Shown here piece by piece: positions 1 to 5,877 of a stretch of DNA of 6,119 nucleotides. Source of the DNA: Proteobacteria bacterium UBA3588 (GTDB lineage Bacteria > Pseudomonadota > Gammaproteobacteria > Thiohalomonadales > Thiohalomonadaceae). The stretch lies in NCBI GenBank assembly GCA_002376325.1, contig DFMR01000107.1:1-6119 (forward strand), read 5' to 3'. The notes beneath the pieces are model-generated. The model was not told the origin of the DNA. It searched no databases and saw nothing but the letters and a program-made list of their open reading frames with translations. The translations under genes and the position numbers were made by a program. The stretch's first letter is position 1. Every line of letters begins with the position of its first letter.

Positions 1-561
1 CACCATCACGTCGGCATCGCCATACTCGATGATACGAGCGGCATCGCCGACGCTGTGGGTGCCGGTGGCACAGGCGGTGACCAGCGCAATGTTAGGTCCC
101 TTCAGTCCGTGCATGATCGACACATGCCCGGAAATCATGTTGATGATGTTGCTGGGAACGAAGAACGGCGAAATCTTGCGTGGACCGCCGCTCATATATG
201 AACTGTGTCCCCGCTCGATGCCGGGAAGTCCGCCGATACCGGAACCGATCGCGACGCCGATACGCTCGGAGTTTTCGTCATTGATGGTCAGGCCGGAATC
301 TTCAATGGCTTCCTTGGCCGCCGCGATGCCGTAATGGATGAAGGGATCCATCTTTTTGGCTTCTTTCGCCGACAGATAATTCTCGACGTCGAAGTCTTTT
401 ACCGAACCGCCAAAGCGGGTCGAAAATGACGACACGTCAAAATGGGTGATGGGAGCAATGCCGCTTTTACCGGCGAGGATATTCTCCCAGGAGTCCTTTA
501 CGTTCAGGCCTACGGGCGAAACCATGCCCATGCCCGTGATGACAACGCGCCGCTTAGCCAA
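1..561 (-). CDS. fabF: Beta-ketoacyl-ACP synthase II (KAS II), N-terminal part, cut by the window edge
   Basis: Condenses acyl-ACP with malonyl-ACP in fatty acid elongation in the cytoplasm. 187 residues are visible, a little under half of the roughly 410 usual for the family. The N-terminus (AKRRVVITGMGMVSPVG) is the typical thiolase-fold start of KAS II. The nucleophile cysteine is residue 164 in VTACATGTHSVG; the two active-site histidines of the family lie beyond the left edge and cannot be checked. The start is taken as TTG (561-559), because AAGAGGG (569-575) sits 7 bases upstream as a Shine-Dalgarno sequence and the protein then begins at the conserved position with no ATG nearby upstream. 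The next ATG would remove the first beta strand. It is the last visible gene of the cluster, 97 bases after acpP and separated from it by hairpins. The function call is very secure; the TTG start is likely. Confidence 0.96.
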   Translation of the reverse strand, partial: MAKRRVVITGMGMVSPVGLNVKDSWENILAGKSGIAPITHFDVSSFSTRFGGSVKDFDVENYLSAKEAKKMDPFIHYGIAAAKEAIEDSGLTINDENSERIGVAIGSGIGGLPGIERGHSSYMSGGPRKISPFFVPSNIINMISGHVSIMHGLKGPNIALVTACATGTHSVGDAARIIEYGDADVMV

Positions 562-607
562 GGGATAGCCCTCTTAACACTCGAAATATGTCATGCCGTT
601 AAAGCAA

Positions 608-641
608 AAGGCCGCGCCCACCTGCGTGGAACGACGGCCTT
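608..641 (-). terminator. Hairpin with U-rich tail between acpP and fabF (terminator or attenuator candidate)
   Basis: Read on the minus strand, AAGGCCG (641-635) pairs with CGGCCTT (614-608). An inner CCAC/GTGG stem (618-621 with 626-629) and a CG/CG step are also possible. The RNA then runs into UUUUGCUUU (609-601). This is terminator-like but the U tract is interrupted, so partial read-through into fabF is plausible. It lies 18 bases after the acpP stop codon. No clear promoter for fabF is visible between the hairpin and its start, so fabF probably depends on read-through. Confidence 0.6.
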
Positions 642-655
642 GCATTGCGTAATGC
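642..655 (-). other. Small second hairpin directly after acpP
   Basis: GCATT (642-646) and AATGC (651-655) form a perfect 5-bp stem with a 4-base loop. It abuts the larger terminator-like hairpin at 608-641 and starts 3 bases after the acpP stop codon. Stacked on the larger stem it could help stabilise the 3' end of an acpP transcript. With such short arms a chance palindrome is possible. Confidence 0.35.
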
Positions 656-658
656 TGA

Positions 659-898
659 TTAGCCGGCCATATGTGCGTTGATGTAATCGATGGCCTGCTG
701 AACCGTCGTGATCTTCTCCGCGTCTTCGTCGGGGATTTCGGTCTCGAATTCCTCTTCCAGAGCCATCACCAATTCGACGGTGTCGAGGGAATCTGCGCCC
801 AGATCGTCTACGAAGGAAGAGCTGATCTGAACCTCTTCTTCTTTGACACCCAACTGTTCGACAACGATCTTCTTGACGCGCTCTTCGACAGTACTCAT
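659..898 (-). CDS. acpP: Acyl carrier protein
   Basis: Small acidic cytoplasmic protein of 79 residues, the usual length. It carries the growing acyl chain on 4'-phosphopantetheine through all steps of fatty acid synthesis. The prosthetic group attaches at Ser37 in GADSLDTVELVMALEEEF, which is almost identical to the E. coli protein. The start MSTVEERVKK at ATG (898-896) matches family proteins. GGAGGA (914-909), 10 bases upstream, is the ribosome binding site. An in-frame upstream extension exists but runs through the leader and is not conserved sequence. The gene lies 144 bases after fabG with a promoter candidate in between, and is followed by tandem hairpins. This layout fits separate, high-level expression of AcpP, which is among the most abundant proteins of bacteria. 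Confidence 0.98.
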   Translation of the reverse strand: MSTVEERVKKIVVEQLGVKEEEVQISSSFVDDLGADSLDTVELVMALEEEFETEIPDEDAEKITTVQQAIDYINAHMAG

Positions 899-935
899 GA
901 CGGATATATCCTCCAAAGAATTTGATAACGGCGGT

Positions 936-965
936 ATTGTAGTGAAAAGCGCCGCCCTATGCCAG
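936..965 (-). promoter_or_regulatory. Sigma70-like promoter candidate for acpP
   Basis: On the minus strand CTGGCA (965-960, 4 of 6 matches to TTGACA) and TACAAT (941-936, 5 of 6 matches to TATAAT) are 18 bp apart. Transcription would start near 929, giving an acpP leader of about 30 bases that contains the GGAGGA ribosome binding site. The location in the fabG-acpP gap agrees with the known habit of gammaproteobacteria to give acpP its own promoter. The assignment is by eye from consensus only. Confidence 0.5.
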
Positions 966-1042
966 ACAAATGATGATGCTTCCACAGGGCCTGTTACGAG
1001 CCCCAGCTATCGCCTAACGAACTGATTTACAAAAAATAATCC

Positions 1043-1786
1043 TTATGACATGTACATGCCGCCGTTGACGTGCATGGTCTCGCCCGTGATGTAGGCTGCC
1101 TCCGGCGAAGCAAGGAAGGCGACTGTCGCCGCGACCTCCTCCGGCTGTCCCAGACGGTTGAGCGGAATCTGCTTGAGCAGCGCTTCCTTATGCTCATCAG
1201 CCAGTGCGCGCGTCATGTCCGTATCGATAAAACCGGGTGCCACCGCATTCACCGTAATGCCGCGTGCACCAACTTCGCGCGCCAGGGCCTTGGTGAAACC
1301 GAAAATGCCCGCCTTGGCCGCGGCGTAATTGGTTTGGCCGGCGTTGCCCATCGCACCGACCACCGAAGCGATGCTGATAATACGCCCCTTGCGCGCCTTG
1401 GTCATAGCGCGCAGACAGGCCTTGGACATACGGTAGACGGACTTGAGGTTGGTATCCATGATCGCGTCCCACTCCTCATCCTTCATCCGCATCAACAGAT
1501 TGTCGCGCGTAATGCCGGCGTTATTGACCAGAATAGTAGGGACACCGAACGCCTTCTGCACGGCATCGAGGCCCCCGTCGATGCTCTTCTGGTCCGTCAC
1601 ATTGAGGGCGATTCCTTTACCTTTAACGCCTGCCGCCGCGAGGTATTCCGATATCTTGTCCGCGCCGGCCTCTGAGGTGGACGTACCGATCACCGTGGCG
1701 CCGCGCGCGCCCAACGTCAATGCAATGGCCTTGCCGATGCCGCGGCTGGCACCGGTGACGATGGCGATTTCATCTTTCAGGGACAT
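1043..1786 (-). CDS. fabG: 3-oxoacyl-ACP reductase FabG
   Basis: NADPH-dependent reduction of beta-ketoacyl-ACP to beta-hydroxyacyl-ACP, the first reductive step of each elongation cycle. It is a 247-residue classical short-chain dehydrogenase, normal length. The cofactor-binding TGASRGIG is at residues 11-18 and NNAG at 88-91. The catalytic tetrad is complete: Asn113, Ser141, Tyr154 and Lys158 (the last two in YAAAK). PGFIDTDM (184-191) and the C-terminal GETMHVNGGMYMS are typical of FabG rather than of other family members. The start is ATG (1786-1784), with GAGGAG (1798-1793) 6 bases upstream; this ribosome binding site overlaps the fabD stop codon. The fabD-fabG gap is only 10 bases, so the two are probably translationally linked. 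Confidence 0.98.
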   Translation of the reverse strand: MSLKDEIAIVTGASRGIGKAIALTLGARGATVIGTSTSEAGADKISEYLAAAGVKGKGIALNVTDQKSIDGGLDAVQKAFGVPTILVNNAGITRDNLLMRMKDEEWDAIMDTNLKSVYRMSKACLRAMTKARKGRIISIASVVGAMGNAGQTNYAAAKAGIFGFTKALAREVGARGITVNAVAPGFIDTDMTRALADEHKEALLKQIPLNRLGQPEEVAATVAFLASPEAAYITGETMHVNGGMYMS

Positions 1787-1796
1787 GCCTATCTCC

Positions 1797-2729
1797 TCAG
1801 TTCAGGGCCGCCAGCGCCTCGTCCAGGCCGGCGGAATCAAACAGTGCAAACGTCTTCATTTCTTTGTTGATACGCTTGTTCAGACCAACCAATACCTTGC
1901 CCGGGCCGCACTCGACCAAGCTGTCGACGTCGTCCGACGCCATCTTGCCGATGATCTCGACCCAGCGCACCGGACTGTAGAGCTGCCGCGCCAAGGCGGC
2001 GCGAATCGCGTCGGGCTCGACGGCGGCGATCACGTCGACATTGTTGATAACCGGGATGGTCGGGGATTGCATCGCAATCGCCGCGAGCCGTTCGGCCAGG
2101 CGCTCGGCCGCGGGTCGCATCAGCGCACAGTGCGACGGCGCGCTGACCGGCAGCATCACCGCACGCTTCGCGCCCATCGCCTTCGCCGCCTCCACCGCGC
2201 GCTCTACCGCTGCGCTCTGGCCGGCGATGACCACCTGGCCGGGAGAGTTGAAATTGACCGCGGAAACCACCTCGCCCTGCGCCGCCGCGTCGCATGCCGC
2301 CAGCACCTGCTCATCCTGCAGTCCCAGGATTGCCGCCATCGCGCCGCTGCCGGCCGGGACCGCCTCTTGCATCAGGCGACCGCGCTCCGCCACCAGGTTG
2401 ACGGCGTCGCGAAAGGCCATCGCGCCGGCGCACACCAGTGCCGTGTACTCACCCAGACTGTGACCCGCCATCACGGCGGGCGTCGCGCCGCCCTTGTGCA
2501 GCCACGTGCGCCATGCGGCGACGCCGGCGCAAAGCATTGCCGGCTGGGTAATGTGGGTCTTGTTCAACTCCTCGGCGGGGCCGTCCTGAGTCAGCTGCCA
2601 CAGGTCGTATCCGAGCAGCGCGGAGGCCTCGGCAAAGGTGTCGCGGACCACCGGATAGCCGGCGCCAAGCTCCGCCAGCATACCCACCGCCTGCGACCCC
2701 TGGCCGGGAAAAACAAAGGCTAATGACAT
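1797..2729 (-). CDS. fabD: Malonyl-CoA:ACP transacylase
   Basis: Transfers malonate from malonyl-CoA to holo-AcpP, supplying the extender unit to FabH and FabF. It has 310 residues, the family norm. The start region contains the conserved FVFPGQGSQ (residues 5-13). The nucleophile Ser91 sits in the GHSLGEY elbow, Arg116 (ERGRLM) binds the malonyl carboxylate, and His200 in SAPSH completes the dyad. ECGPGKVL near residue 273 is the usual C-terminal motif. ATG (2729-2727) is chosen because AAGGGG (2741-2736) lies 6 bases upstream and it places FVFPGQGSQ at the right distance; a GTG six codons upstream is possible but lacks support. The gene follows fabH after 99 bases and runs straight into fabG. 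Confidence 0.98.
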   Translation of the reverse strand: MSLAFVFPGQGSQAVGMLAELGAGYPVVRDTFAEASALLGYDLWQLTQDGPAEELNKTHITQPAMLCAGVAAWRTWLHKGGATPAVMAGHSLGEYTALVCAGAMAFRDAVNLVAERGRLMQEAVPAGSGAMAAILGLQDEQVLAACDAAAQGEVVSAVNFNSPGQVVIAGQSAAVERAVEAAKAMGAKRAVMLPVSAPSHCALMRPAAERLAERLAAIAMQSPTIPVINNVDVIAAVEPDAIRAALARQLYSPVRWVEIIGKMASDDVDSLVECGPGKVLVGLNKRINKEMKTFALFDSAGLDEALAALN

Positions 2730-2828
2730 GGAAAACCCCTTCTGCACTCTAGCTCGGGAAAAGGCGTCGCATCACACTCTGACGCGCATCGGCGGCAGTG
2801 CACACGGACGCCGTCCCGGTAAATTCAA

Positions 2829-3791
2829 TCAGTAACGGATGAGGGCCGAGCCCCAGGTAAACCCGCCGCCGAAGGCCTCCAGCAGCAGGACGTCGTCGCG
2901 TTGAATACGACCGTCGCGTACCGCCGTGTTCAGCGCCAGCGGCACCGACGCGGCCGACGTATTGCCGTGCTCCGCCACGGTCATTACCACACGCTCCATC
3001 GGCATCTTCAGCTTCTTGGCGGTGGCGGCAATGATGCGGGTATTGGCCTGGTGCGGAACCAGCCAGTCCACATCGCTCTTTTTCATATCGTTGGCGGCCA
3101 AGGTCTCGTCCACGATGCGGCCAAGGGTGTTGACCGCCATCTTGAATACCTCGTTGCCGCTCATAAACACATACGGCCCCGCCTCTCCCCTGAGCCCTTC
3201 GGAGACGCCGCCGTTGGTCGTCAGCAAGGCTTCGTAGCGACCGTCGGCGTGCAAGTGGGTCGAAAGAATACCCGGCTCTTCGCTGGCCTCCAACACCACC
3301 GCGCCGGCACCGTCGCCGAACAGGATGCAGGTGCCCCGGTCGGTCCAGTCGACGACCCGCGACATGGTCTCCGCTCCGAGCACCAATGCATAGCGGACCG
3401 TACCGGTGCGGATGAACTTGTCGGCAATACTCAGGGCATAGATGAACCCGGTGCAGACGGCCTGTACGTCGAAGGCCGGACAGCCGTGGATATCGAGGCG
3501 CTGTTGCAGCAGGCAGGCGGTACTGGGAAACACGCGATCCGGCGTGGTGGTCGCGACCACGATCAGGCCGATATCGTCCTTGTCGATGCCGGCCGCATCC
3601 AACGCCTGACGCGCCGCCTGCTCCGCCAGATCGCAGGTGGTTTCGCCGGGAGAGGCAATGTGGCGTTCCTTGATGCCGGTACGTTCGACGATCCATTCGT
3701 CGGAGGTCTCGACCATCTGTTCCAGATCGTAGTTGGTCAACACCTTTTCGGGCAGATAGCCGCCCGTGCCGATAATGCGTGAATAATTCAA
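2829..3791 (-). CDS. fabH: Beta-ketoacyl-ACP synthase III (KAS III)
   Basis: Starts fatty acid synthesis by condensing acetyl-CoA with malonyl-ACP. It is a 320-residue thiolase-fold enzyme of normal length. The catalytic triad is complete: Cys113 in FDVQAVCTGF, His247 in VPHQANTRI and Asn277 in EHGNTSAAS. TSDEWIVERTGI (residues 29-40) and the C-terminal FGGGFTWGSALIRY are family signatures. The start is TTG (3791-3789), supported by AGAGG (3804-3800) 8 bases upstream and by MNYSRIIGTGGYLP matching family N-termini; there is no suitable ATG. The TTG overlaps the plsX stop codon as TTGA, a 4-base overlap that suggests translational coupling to plsX. Confidence 0.98.
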   Translation of the reverse strand: MNYSRIIGTGGYLPEKVLTNYDLEQMVETSDEWIVERTGIKERHIASPGETTCDLAEQAARQALDAAGIDKDDIGLIVVATTTPDRVFPSTACLLQQRLDIHGCPAFDVQAVCTGFIYALSIADKFIRTGTVRYALVLGAETMSRVVDWTDRGTCILFGDGAGAVVLEASEEPGILSTHLHADGRYEALLTTNGGVSEGLRGEAGPYVFMSGNEVFKMAVNTLGRIVDETLAANDMKKSDVDWLVPHQANTRIIAATAKKLKMPMERVVMTVAEHGNTSAASVPLALNTAVRDGRIQRDDVLLLEAFGGGFTWGSALIRY

Positions 3792-4819
3792 ACTGCGCGC
3801 CTCTGGCTGAGCATCGATTCAAGCCGTGAGCTGATCCGCTCCGGCACCGATTTTTCCACTTCGAGATAGGCAATCTTGATCGCGTTGGCGAGGGCCAGCG
3901 CATCCGCGCCGCCATGGCTCTTGACCACGATACCACGCAAACCAAGCAGGCTGGCGCCGTTGTAGCGCCTCGGATCGATGCGCCGGCGCAAGCTCTTCAG
4001 CACCGGCAACGCCACCACCGCCGCGATACGGGTAAACAGGTTCCGCGTGAAGGCCTCTTTCATGAAGTGGGCGATCATCTTGGCCACGCCCTCCGTGGTC
4101 TTGAGCATCACGTTGCCGTTGAAGCCGTCGCAGACCACCACGTCCGTGCCGCCCTTGAACACCCCGTCGCCCTCGACGTAGCCGACATAATTGAAGCCGC
4201 CGCCCTGCAGCAGTTTGTGCGCCTCCTTGACCACCTCGTTGCCCTTGATCTCCTCCTCACCGATGTTGAGCAGACCGACCCGCGGGTTGGCGATACCGTC
4301 CACGGCGCTGGCCAGCACCGAGCCCATCACCGCGAACTGGAACAGTTGCTCCGGTGTACAGTCGATGTTGGCGCCGAGATCCAGGATATGGTTGTGGCCT
4401 TCGATCGAAGGGATGCTGGTGCAGATCGCAGGCCGGTCGATACCCGGCAGGGTCTTCAATACGAAGCGTGCAGTGGCCATCAGTGCGCCGGTGTTGCCGG
4501 CGCTGACACAGGCCTGAGCCGCGCCGTTCTTGACCTGATCGATGGCCACGCGCATGGAGGAGTCTTTTTTATTGCGCATCGAAGATGACGGCAATTCGTC
4601 CATACCCACCACTTGGCTGGCATGATGGATATGCAGGCGTTCAGCCGGTGCGTCACGGTGACGGCGCAACTCCGTTTCCAGCACCTGTTGAACGCCGACC
4701 AGGAGGATGCGAAGTTGCGGATGCTCCCGCAGAGCGGTCAGGGCAGCAGGAATCGCCACGCTGGGGCCGTGATCACCCCCCATCGCATCGAGCGCAATCG
4801 TTGTCGGGAGCGACGTCAT
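3788..4819 (-). CDS. plsX: Phosphate acyltransferase PlsX
   Basis: Converts acyl-ACP and phosphate to acyl-phosphate, the acyl donor for PlsY in phospholipid synthesis; a soluble or peripherally membrane-bound enzyme. It has 343 residues, close to the usual 330-360. Recognisable blocks are the N-terminal IALDAMGGDHGP, RNKKDSSMRVAI, SAGNTGALMA, LLNIGEEEIKGNE, VVVCDGFNGNV and the C-terminal YNGASLLGLRGIVVKSHGGAD. ATG (4819-4817) is chosen because MTSLPTTIALDAMGGD aligns with family starts. A TTG seven codons upstream (4840) is an alternative. Neither start has a good Shine-Dalgarno sequence, which is unusual among these genes. The gene lies 116 bases after rpmF, with a large hairpin between them, and its stop overlaps the fabH start. 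Confidence 0.97.
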   Translation of the reverse strand: MTSLPTTIALDAMGGDHGPSVAIPAALTALREHPQLRILLVGVQQVLETELRRHRDAPAERLHIHHASQVVGMDELPSSSMRNKKDSSMRVAIDQVKNGAAQACVSAGNTGALMATARFVLKTLPGIDRPAICTSIPSIEGHNHILDLGANIDCTPEQLFQFAVMGSVLASAVDGIANPRVGLLNIGEEEIKGNEVVKEAHKLLQGGGFNYVGYVEGDGVFKGGTDVVVCDGFNGNVMLKTTEGVAKMIAHFMKEAFTRNLFTRIAAVVALPVLKSLRRRIDPRRYNGASLLGLRGIVVKSHGGADALALANAIKIAYLEVEKSVPERISSRLESMLSQRRAV

Positions 4820-4864
4820 GGGCGACTGACCGGGGAGCAATTCATGCGGACAATAACATACAAA

Positions 4865-4913
4865 GGCGGCCTCAACGGACCGACTGTCGAGACAATCGGT
4901 GCGCGAGGCCGCC
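4865..4913 (-). terminator. Large multi-step hairpin between rpmF and plsX (partial terminator or attenuator candidate)
   Basis: GGCGGCCTC (4865-4873) and GAGGCCGCC (4905-4913) form a perfect 9-bp GC-rich stem. Inside it ACCGA (4879-4883) pairs with TCGGT (4896-4900), and TGT/ACA can cap it around a CGAG loop. On the minus-strand transcript the stem is followed by UUUGUAUGUUAUUGU, which is U-rich but broken, so incomplete termination is more likely than a full stop. It lies 22 bases after the rpmF stop codon and could keep L32 output above that of the lipid enzymes. It might instead be an mRNA-processing or stabilising element. Confidence 0.55.
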
Positions 4914-4935
4914 CTGTATCGGAGACGTTCAGTGC

Positions 4936-5115
4936 TCAGTCGCCCTTGACGTTCAGCACTTTGCGACCGCGATAGTAGCCATCGGGGCTGATGTGGTGGC
5001 GCAGGTGGGTCTCGCCGGTGGTCGGCTCGATCGACAGCGAATTCGCACGCAGCGCATCGTGGGAACGGCGCATGTCGCGCTTGGAGCGGGTCTTACGATT
5101 CTGCTGAACAGCCAT
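4936..5115 (-). CDS. rpmF: 50S ribosomal protein L32
   Basis: Large-subunit ribosomal protein of 59 residues, basic, nearly identical in pattern to E. coli L32: MAVQQNRKTRSKRDMRRSHD at the start and HLRHHISPDGYYRGRKV near the end. This form lacks the two CxxC pairs found in zinc-binding L32 proteins. The start is ATG (5115-5113), with a strong GAGGAA ribosome binding site (5126-5121) 5 bases upstream. It follows yceD after 29 bases. The pairing of yceD and rpmF at the head of the fatty acid cluster is conserved in many bacteria. Confidence 0.98.
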   Translation of the reverse strand: MAVQQNRKTRSKRDMRRSHDALRANSLSIEPTTGETHLRHHISPDGYYRGRKVLNVKGD

Positions 5116-5144
5116 GGTGTTTCCTCGTCAAAAGTCGCTAAAAC

Positions 5145-5663
5145 TTACTGGTTTTTTAATTCGGCCAGGATCGCAAACGGATTTGCCCTGCTCCTGTCCG
5201 TATCGCCCGTCCCTTCTTCGCTCTCCGACGCCGCCGGCGCGCACCGCTGGTCGCTGTGCCGCGGCACGAGCGGAAGGGAAAGAATCAATTCATCCTCTAT
5301 CAAATCGCGCAGGAACATAGGTTCCCCTGCGAACAGCAGCGGTTCATACTGTTCCGGCAACCGCTCTGCCCCTGTCTCGCTACCGACCACACCGAGCTGA
5401 CGCAGCGTATCGATGGGATACGCCATCGGTTCGAGACAACGCTGACAGATGAGCGTCACGGTCGCCGTCAGGTGCAGACTCAGCGCCGCGCGGCCTTCCT
5501 TGTCGACGCCGAACACCATGTCGACCTCGGCTTCGCCGGCGGCCGACTGCAACGCCGGCACCAGACGCGCCATCGATGCAAGCGCCATATGGCCGTGCAA
5601 ATGGGCACCTGTTTTGGCCAAACGCACAGGGTCAATATGAAGAGGCAGCCGCTGGTCCGACAT
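5145..5663 (-). CDS. yceD: YceD family protein (DUF177), 23S rRNA accumulation factor
   Basis: 172-residue DUF177 protein, normal length. YceD homologues are linked to 23S rRNA accumulation, and the gene nearly always precedes rpmF, as here. Visible marks are LPLHIDPVRLA (residues 6-16), the CQRC pair (Cys73, Cys76), LPEQYEPLL, the acidic block IEDELILSLPLVPRH (122-136) and the C-terminal NPFAILAELK. Cys73, Cys76, His136 and Cys141 could form a metal site, which is inference. The start is ATG (5663-5661), because the conserved LPLxxDPVR block begins only five residues later, as in E. coli YceD. The frame stays open upstream for 88 codons, but that part is not family-like and covers the promoter. 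No Shine-Dalgarno sequence precedes the ATG, and the promoter lies directly in front, so translation is probably leaderless. Confidence 0.95.
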   Translation of the reverse strand: MSDQRLPLHIDPVRLAKTGAHLHGHMALASMARLVPALQSAAGEAEVDMVFGVDKEGRAALSLHLTATVTLICQRCLEPMAYPIDTLRQLGVVGSETGAERLPEQYEPLLFAGEPMFLRDLIEDELILSLPLVPRHSDQRCAPAASESEEGTGDTDRSRANPFAILAELKNQ

Positions 5664-5672
5664 AAGCGGCGC

Positions 5673-5702
5673 ATAATACGCGGATAATCCGTATTGTGTC
5701 AA
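5673..5702 (-). promoter_or_regulatory. Strong sigma70-like promoter of the yceD-rpmF-plsX-fab cluster
   Basis: On the minus strand a perfect TTGACA (5702-5697) and TATTAT (5678-5673, 5 of 6 matches) are separated by 18 bp. Only 9 bases separate the -10 box from the yceD ATG, so transcription would begin at or within about three bases of the start codon. This is the best promoter match in the window and stands at the head of the eight-gene cluster. Confidence 0.75.
5675..5695. promoter_or_regulatory. Palindrome inside the yceD promoter, operator candidate
   Basis: AATACG (5675-5680) and CGTATT (5690-5695) are perfect inverted 6-base arms around 9 bases. An overlapping palindrome CGGATAATCCG (5681-5691) has 5-base arms around one base. 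The element fills the spacer and touches the -10 box, where a bound repressor would block RNA polymerase. The cognate protein is not identifiable from this sequence. Confidence 0.4.
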
Positions 5703-5766
5703 AAGGAAAATACTGGGAAACTCCTTCTGATTCCGTAGCTTCCGGCCACCGTCGGCCAATTTCAGC

Positions 5767-5795
5767 TTGACAAGGCGGGGGGATTTCCGTAGATA
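5767..5795 (+). promoter_or_regulatory. Divergent promoter candidate for the pycA-like gene
   Basis: A perfect TTGACA (5767-5772) is followed after 17 bp by TAGATA (5790-5795, 3 of 6 matches to TATAAT). Transcription would begin in the G run near 5802, giving a leader of about 76 bases that starts with the terminator hairpin at 5807-5840. The weak -10 box makes this tentative. Confidence 0.4.
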
Positions 5796-5806
5796 GCTGG
5801 GGGCAG

Positions 5807-5840
5807 AAAAAACGGCATACGATCCTATGCCGTTTTTTTT
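5807..5840. terminator. Bidirectional rho-independent terminator hairpin
   Basis: AAAAAACGGCATA (5807-5819) and TATGCCGTTTTTT (5826-5838) are perfect 13-bp inverted arms around a 6-base loop. On the plus strand the stem ends in eight T (5833-5840); on the minus strand it ends in six T. This is the textbook layout of a two-way intrinsic terminator. It lies between two divergent genes, where no upstream coding gene needs ending. It could therefore be a leader attenuator for the plus-strand gene, the end of a short RNA, or an insulator against antisense transcription entering the yceD promoter. Confidence 0.85.
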
Positions 5841-5877
5841 GCCTCCTAAATATCTAAGCCACAGGCGAGAGCCGCTC

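Noticed and set aside
899..985. N-terminal extension of acpP by 29 codons
   Set aside because: The extension is non-conserved leader sequence, contains the ribosome binding site and -10 box, and would give an AcpP much longer than the family.
1021..1042. T-rich run just after the fabG stop codon as a terminator
   Set aside because: Six T follow the stop on the minus strand, but no GC-rich stem precedes them.
1443..2723. A 426-codon open frame on the plus strand opposite fabD and fabG
   Set aside because: The product is rich in Arg, His and Ala with no recognisable domain. Long antisense frames are expected opposite GC-biased genes.
2757..2785. Possible terminator in the fabH-fabD gap (GCGTC/GACGC stem followed by CTTTTCC)
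   Set aside because: The stem is only 5 bp with a 12-base loop, and the U run is four bases, so it is too weak to call. No promoter was found in this gap either.
2749..3945. A 398-codon open frame on the minus strand spanning the plsX-fabH boundary and fabH
   Set aside because: It is a shadow frame, rich in Arg and Gly and of low complexity. It overlaps fabH, whose catalytic residues are all intact in its own frame.
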